Shown here piece by piece: positions 60,066 to 64,000 of a DNA stretch of 64,000 nt. Source of the stretch: Roseibium aggregatum. Its GTDB lineage: Bacteria > Pseudomonadota > Alphaproteobacteria > Rhizobiales > Stappiaceae. The position numbers and the translations under genes were made by a program. Within the stretch, counting starts at the first letter, position 1. Each line of letters begins with the position of its first letter. The DNA is taken from the NCBI RefSeq assembly GCF_017309185.1, contig NZ_JAEKJZ010000001.1:1302001-1366000 (forward strand). The letters are read 5' to 3'. The notes under the pieces are model-generated. The model did not search any database, was not told the DNA's origin, and saw nothing but the letters and a program-made list of their open reading frames with translations.

Positions 60066-61520
60066 TTACCCCAAACGTATTTCCAAATAAGCCCTCAATT
60101 TGTTAATCAGGAACGATAATTCCTCAAGAATCGGATGTTTAACCGCATAGCACAGGACTAGATAAGAGGTAACAAATATCATTATTTCACCAAAATTGGC
60201 GAAAATAGAATATTCCAGTTCGTCAGGCACAAAGGCATCGATCGCGAAAACGAGGCAACCCGTGGTGACTGAGACGAAAACAGATTTCGAAATACCCTTG
60301 GCAAATCTTAGATAATCGATGTGTGCGATTTTGTTGACAGTCCACAAGTCCAAAATCGCGGCGACGATGTTTGTGAAGAAAACAATCCAGGCTATTCTGA
60401 CAATTTCTCCTTGTGAGAAGAAAAGAATTGATAAAACCATTATCAAAAGAATTATAATATTATTTCGAACGAAGACTTTTGATGCTCCGATACCCTCGTA
60501 AATACTACTTGCCTGAGATAGCATAAGCATAGTGGCGCTGGCAAGGCAAAGCGGTGGGAGCAGCTCGGCGGCAGGCAACCAGGTGGGGCCATACAGTAAA
60601 AGTATGATTGGCTTGGCCTGGAGAGCGATCAAAAAGTAGGCGGGCCAACCGACCGCGATCAGAAAGCTTGTCGAGGCCGTGAAGATTCCGGAAATGTCTT
60701 CACCTGCCCGAAAACGCTTCCCGATGTTGGCCCCCGTAACCCAGTTGGTCGATGTAATCATGGTGCCGGTGAAGAATTGCAGAACGGAAAACGCGCGATG
60801 ATAAAGACCCGTTGCCGACAGGCCGACCACGCGCCCGATCAGTAAGGAGGGCGCGTACATCTTAAATTGTCCTGCCATGACCCCAATCATCGTTAGGGCG
60901 CTGAAACCGAAAACGGGCCGCCAGTTTACGAGAGAAGGGCGCATGGCAATGTGTGTAGGTACGGCTTTCAAGGCTCCGGCGACCATCACCATTACGGTGC
61001 AGAGGTTGCCATAAGCCATCGAAAGAGCCCCAAGGCCCCAGGCCGCCAACGCAACCGAAACCAGCGTCCCGGCAAAGGATGACGTCAAAGTGATCAGGGC
61101 AAGGGTACGGTGCTCCTCGTTGCGCCGCAAAAGGGCAAGGGCGATCTGGCCGAACGGCAGAAAGAGGAAAGTAGCGGACAAAACATACATGACGCCGACG
61201 AGACGTTCATCACCATAAAAATCCGCCACGAAATGCGATGACAGAAGAAAGCATAAGCCCAATCCCCAGCCAGAAATCAATGCAATGCCGAACGCCGTTT
61301 GCATTTTGGTATAAGTCAGGTCCTTCTCCATGAGGATGTAGCGCGGAACGCCAAAATCCCTGACGGAAGCAAATGTCGCAATCAGCGCAAAGGCGAGCAC
61401 AAAAAGTCCGACCTCGTCCGGCGCTAGTAGGCGTGCGAGAATGACATTGGCTAAAAACTGTATTATTCCTTGGCCGCCAACCCTTGAAAAGCTGAAAAAA
61501 TACGATTTACGAAGGCTCAT
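60066..61520 (-). CDS. Oligosaccharide flippase (Wzx/PST family)
   Basis: A 484-residue inner-membrane protein with about 12-14 segments, of the polysaccharide transport family (MOP superfamily). GGQGIIQFLANVILARLLAPDEVGLFVLAFALIATF and DFGVPRYILMEKDLT are typical of Wzx and WzxC-like translocases that move lipid-linked repeat units across the membrane. It is transcribed together with the sulfotransferase and diverges from the polymerase gene. The substrate is inferred only from context. Confidence 0.88.
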   Translation of the reverse strand: MSLRKSYFFSFSRVGGQGIIQFLANVILARLLAPDEVGLFVLAFALIATFASVRDFGVPRYILMEKDLTYTKMQTAFGIALISGWGLGLCFLLSSHFVADFYGDERLVGVMYVLSATFLFLPFGQIALALLRRNEEHRTLALITLTSSFAGTLVSVALAAWGLGALSMAYGNLCTVMVMVAGALKAVPTHIAMRPSLVNWRPVFGFSALTMIGVMAGQFKMYAPSLLIGRVVGLSATGLYHRAFSVLQFFTGTMITSTNWVTGANIGKRFRAGEDISGIFTASTSFLIAVGWPAYFLIALQAKPIILLLYGPTWLPAAELLPPLCLASATMLMLSQASSIYEGIGASKVFVRNNIIILLIMVLSILFFSQGEIVRIAWIVFFTNIVAAILDLWTVNKIAHIDYLRFAKGISKSVFVSVTTGCLVFAIDAFVPDELEYSIFANFGEIMIFVTSYLVLCYAVKHPILEELSFLINKLRAYLEIRLG

Positions 61521-61813
61521 TGCGACCTGTGACTATTGTGAGAGTGGGAAGGGTACACGATAAAGAATATGGTCTTTTTTGACGTTCTGTCGTGCTGAGA
61601 CCTTTTGAAAAACGGAGCGTATTCAGGAGAACGCCATTTGACTCAGTTTCTAGAAATTCCCTGTTAAGATACCGTTTCGATTTATTATTTTACACTTTTG
61701 AGCCTGCTTTGATCTGTCCGACACATTCGAATTTGGCAGGCGATCTATCCTTCGTTTCGCGTCTGAACTATATACTTTGAGAATTAGGCGTTCAACGTTA
61801 TGAGTATCATAAA

Positions 61814-63172
61814 ATGGATATCAGAATGAAGAATAGTGAAAATAAGTCTGTTCCATTTTTGGTAGTGCTGTTTATTATTTCATTTATGTTTCCGGTTACC
61901 AGTAATTTTTTTGTAGGCGGCATACAGCTTACCCCTCAAAAGCTTCTAATAGTATTAATATGTATACCAACTGCTGTTCAGTTTTTAAAAATACAAAATA
62001 AGAAAAATTACGATTATTTATTCTTTGTGTATTCTACTTGGATTTTTATTTGCATTTCAGTTAATACGAGTTTTGAGCATGTGTACAACGATATATTTGT
62101 GTATATGTCATATATTACTGTGTATGCGTTGGTCCAGACGCAGTATAAAAATTTATACCAAGTAAGAAGTACAATATTTTTTATCTTCTTTCTCGTTATC
62201 GTTCTTTTTGTTGTCGCTATACCGGAGTCGTACACGGGGAACAGGTTCCTTCCAAACTTTGCATCGAGCGTAACCGGGTCATATTATGCGTTTCGGAACG
62301 ATATGAGAATGGGACTGTTTCGAGCGCAAACCGTGTTTAGCCACGCCATTTATCATGGTATATTTTGTGCGATTATTTTATCGTATATGTGGTATCTTGT
62401 AAAAAATAATTTCGGGAAGATTTTCTCTGTCATTTTGATATTAGCGGCAACATTCTTTTCTTTATCGTCCGGTCCTCTGACTGCAATTGCAATCCAGATC
62501 GTTATTATCGTGGTTGAGCGCTTGACTCGCGGAATCCATAATCGCGGCCGGAAAATCTCGTTTTTTCTGCTCTTTTCTTACATTTTTCTTGAAATTGCCT
62601 CGAAAGGTCCCTTCATCAATTTCCTGGCACGAACTTTGTCCTTCAACATGGGATCCGCGTACAACAGAATTCTGATCTGGGAACATACTACCGACGATAT
62701 TATGCGGCATCCGATATTTGGGTTTGACCCGTTCACCTGGACGCGACCGATCTGGATGGGGGGGTCGGTAGACAGCTACTGGTTGATTGCCGCCATGACC
62801 GGTGGAATACCTGCCGTTATATTGCTTGGCCTGTGTATTATTTTTATCGTTCGTGGCCTGTTTGCCCGGAGCGATGAAACCGTGAACCCCGACTATGTCT
62901 CAGTTCGCCGCGGCGCCGCCTTCACCCTGATTGCCCTCTGCGTCTGTGGAGCCACCGTCGACTTTTTCAGGGAAGCCGAACCGCTCTTCGTGTTCTACCT
63001 GGCGCTGGCCGCGTTTGTGGCACGTTTGTCGGACGATCCGGCTGTCTTATCCCGCAACGCTGCCTCCACGACAAATGAAGGTGTTTCTCGGCGCAGTAGT
63101 AGAATCGGCTACACAAGGCCACGACAGTCTTCCGGTTCCGCTGCGGCTGGGCTTCCGGGTCAAACGCCATAG
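61814..63172 (+). CDS. Polysaccharide polymerase or ligase, Wzy/WaaL-like membrane protein
   Basis: A 452-residue protein with about 10-12 hydrophobic segments and a soluble loop with ILIWEHTTDDIMRHPIFGFDPFTW, the stretch typical of O-antigen ligase/Wzy families (HP-x-x-G). Both ATG 61814 and ATG 61826 can start it. The first two thirds is strikingly A/T-rich, while the last 150 codons have the high GC of the genome. The C-terminal tail (NEGVSRRSSRIGYTRPRQSSGSAAAGLPGQTP) is hydrophilic and may be an accidental extension. Confidence 0.82.
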   Translation: MDIRMKNSENKSVPFLVVLFIISFMFPVTSNFFVGGIQLTPQKLLIVLICIPTAVQFLKIQNKKNYDYLFFVYSTWIFICISVNTSFEHVYNDIFVYMSYITVYALVQTQYKNLYQVRSTIFFIFFLVIVLFVVAIPESYTGNRFLPNFASSVTGSYYAFRNDMRMGLFRAQTVFSHAIYHGIFCAIILSYMWYLVKNNFGKIFSVILILAATFFSLSSGPLTAIAIQIVIIVVERLTRGIHNRGRKISFFLLFSYIFLEIASKGPFINFLARTLSFNMGSAYNRILIWEHTTDDIMRHPIFGFDPFTWTRPIWMGGSVDSYWLIAAMTGGIPAVILLGLCIIFIVRGLFARSDETVNPDYVSVRRGAAFTLIALCVCGATVDFFREAEPLFVFYLALAAFVARLSDDPAVLSRNAASTTNEGVSRRSSRIGYTRPRQSSGSAAAGLPGQTP

Positions 63173-63400
63173 CGCCTGTCCGGGGGAGGGGAGGCTGCGT
63201 CGGGATCTAGACAAAACGCCTGAAAATTTGCCGCCAGAAAAAGCAGAATTAATCGGGAAAGCATTGATAAAACGTCTGGTTTGGTTCAAGTGCGTTGGGG
63301 TGAGTTCGACGTTGACGAAAAGAAAACAAGCAACGCATGTCTTGCGGTCACGTGCAAACTGATTAGTGAAAATAAGCTATCACATTCAAAGGTAAATTTG

Positions 63401-63853
63401 ATGCTCAGGTCTCTCAACCAGTTTATTCGCATACAAAGGGCGCTTGTCGCAATCAAGCGGTATTACCTCACAAAGATCTGGGGCATGGACATACATCCGA
63501 CGGCTTTGTTTTCATTGAGTGCCAGGTTGGATAAGACCCACCCGAAAGGAATACATATCGGGGAAGGTTCCTATATCGCATTCGATGCCGCTATTTTGAC
63601 GCATGACATGACGCGCGCACTCAGGCTGGACACGGTCATAGGGAAAAACTGCTTTATTGGAGCGCGCAGCATCGTTTTACCTGGCGTAACGATCGGCGAC
63701 GGATGTGTCGTGGGGTCGGGGAGTGTGGTTACCAAGGATATACCGAGCGGATGTGCGGTGGCGGGTAACCCTGCCCAGATAATTCGTCAAGGGATCGAGA
63801 CCTTGAGTTTTGGTCGCTTGAAAGACAGGATGCCTCCAAAGGCGCAGCAATGA
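63401..63853 (+). CDS. Hexapeptide-repeat acyltransferase (left-handed beta-helix)
   Basis: A 150-residue protein of the LacA/NodL/CysE type. The hexapeptide pattern runs from GEGSYIAFDAAILTHDM to GVTIGDGCVVGSGSVVTKDIPSGCAVAGNPAQIIR, with a histidine in ILTHDM as catalytic base. AAAGG lies 8 bp before ATG 63401; an upstream frame to 63281 is not family-like. It probably acetylates a sugar in the polysaccharide. It follows the polymerase by about 230 bp. Confidence 0.88.
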   Translation: MLRSLNQFIRIQRALVAIKRYYLTKIWGMDIHPTALFSLSARLDKTHPKGIHIGEGSYIAFDAAILTHDMTRALRLDTVIGKNCFIGARSIVLPGVTIGDGCVVGSGSVVTKDIPSGCAVAGNPAQIIRQGIETLSFGRLKDRMPPKAQQ

Positions 63854-64000
63854 AAAGCACTGTTGAAAATACAAAATCTCAAAATTGATTGCGTTTGAAC
63901 TCAATACCTTTTTGAAGGCGGGCTTGGCTCATTTCGATCTGACAGATTGGAGATGAAAACCGACGCAACCCGACCTTGCTACTGAATGATTGGATCGGAT
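63854..64000. other. Non-coding end of window
   Basis: No supported coding frame in the last 147 bases; they are A/T-rich and a promoter for a gene beyond the edge is possible. I see no clear start codon leading into an open frame. Confidence 0.3.

Noticed and set aside
62931..63362. 143-codon frame overlapping the polymerase end
   Set aside because: It reads an alternative frame of the GC-rich 3' end and its protein is Arg/Pro-rich without family features; treated as a shadow.

Overview
This 64 kb window is a chromosomal segment of an alphaproteobacterium. High GC content, the gene order lepB-rnc-era-recO-parC, rsh-rpoZ, glyA-nrdR-ribD-ribE-ribH-nusB-thiL and plsX-fabH-ihfA-merR, a cysteine-free HemB, a LdtR/L,D-transpeptidase pair and a CBP3-type ubiquinol-cytochrome c chaperone all point to the Hyphomicrobiales (Rhizobiales). 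A marine Stappiaceae-type organism (Labrenzia/Roseibium-like) is my best guess; that family-level placement is inference.

Region by region: 1-16.8 kb is mostly minus-strand housekeeping. It holds a truncated AraC regulator end, parC, a GGDEF-EAL gene inserted between parC and recO, era, rnc, lepB, a DUF2062 membrane protein, pyrE, rsh and rpoZ, then plus-strand NYN-nuclease and family-5 uracil-DNA glycosylase genes, the N-end-rule leucyltransferase bpt, and an SLC13 permease with regulatory TrkA-C domains. 17-23.3 kb is accessory: a VPLPA-CTERM surface protein, an AraC regulator divergent from a cassette of two exported DUF1254/DUF1214 proteins and an outer-membrane beta-barrel, then an RDD protein. 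23.4-28.4 kb has hemB and a valine-degradation operon (isobutyryl-CoA dehydrogenase, 3-hydroxyisobutyryl-CoA hydrolase, a small membrane protein, mmsB) with an 18-bp palindromic operator over its promoter. 28.5-30.8 kb is ldtR and its likely target L,D-transpeptidase. 31-41.4 kb carries one-carbon, riboflavin and thiamine genes, an MFS transporter, a K+-independent H+-pyrophosphatase and a BamE/OmlA lipoprotein. 41.5-46.1 kb carries the Cbp3 chaperone, YceD, plsX, fabH, ihfA and merR. 46.2-49.5 kb has an unknown 432-aa protein, a cytochrome P450 lacking the usual I-helix acid, and a tiny conserved-looking ORF.

49.5-64 kb is a polysaccharide (EPS/capsule) locus of lower and uneven GC. It contains a priming sugar transferase, a large non-coding gap, rmlCBDA for dTDP-L-rhamnose, a 1158-residue beta-helix/PKD/LamG/RTX protein, a sulfotransferase, a Wzx-type flippase, a Wzy-type polymerase and a left-handed beta-helix acetyltransferase. 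Together they suggest a rhamnose-containing, possibly sulfated and acylated polysaccharide; the other glycosyltransferases would lie beyond the window.

Two kinds of small palindromic repeat occur. One is a 270-bp MITE-like element with 33-bp nearly perfect terminal inverted repeats at 58,881-59,150. The other is a roughly 100-bp dispersed element present twice (30,833-30,940 and 48,952-49,050). The 270-bp element and the intact 108-bp copy begin and end with TAGAGC/GCTCTA. I saw no CRISPR array, tRNA, rRNA, prophage or intact insertion sequence.
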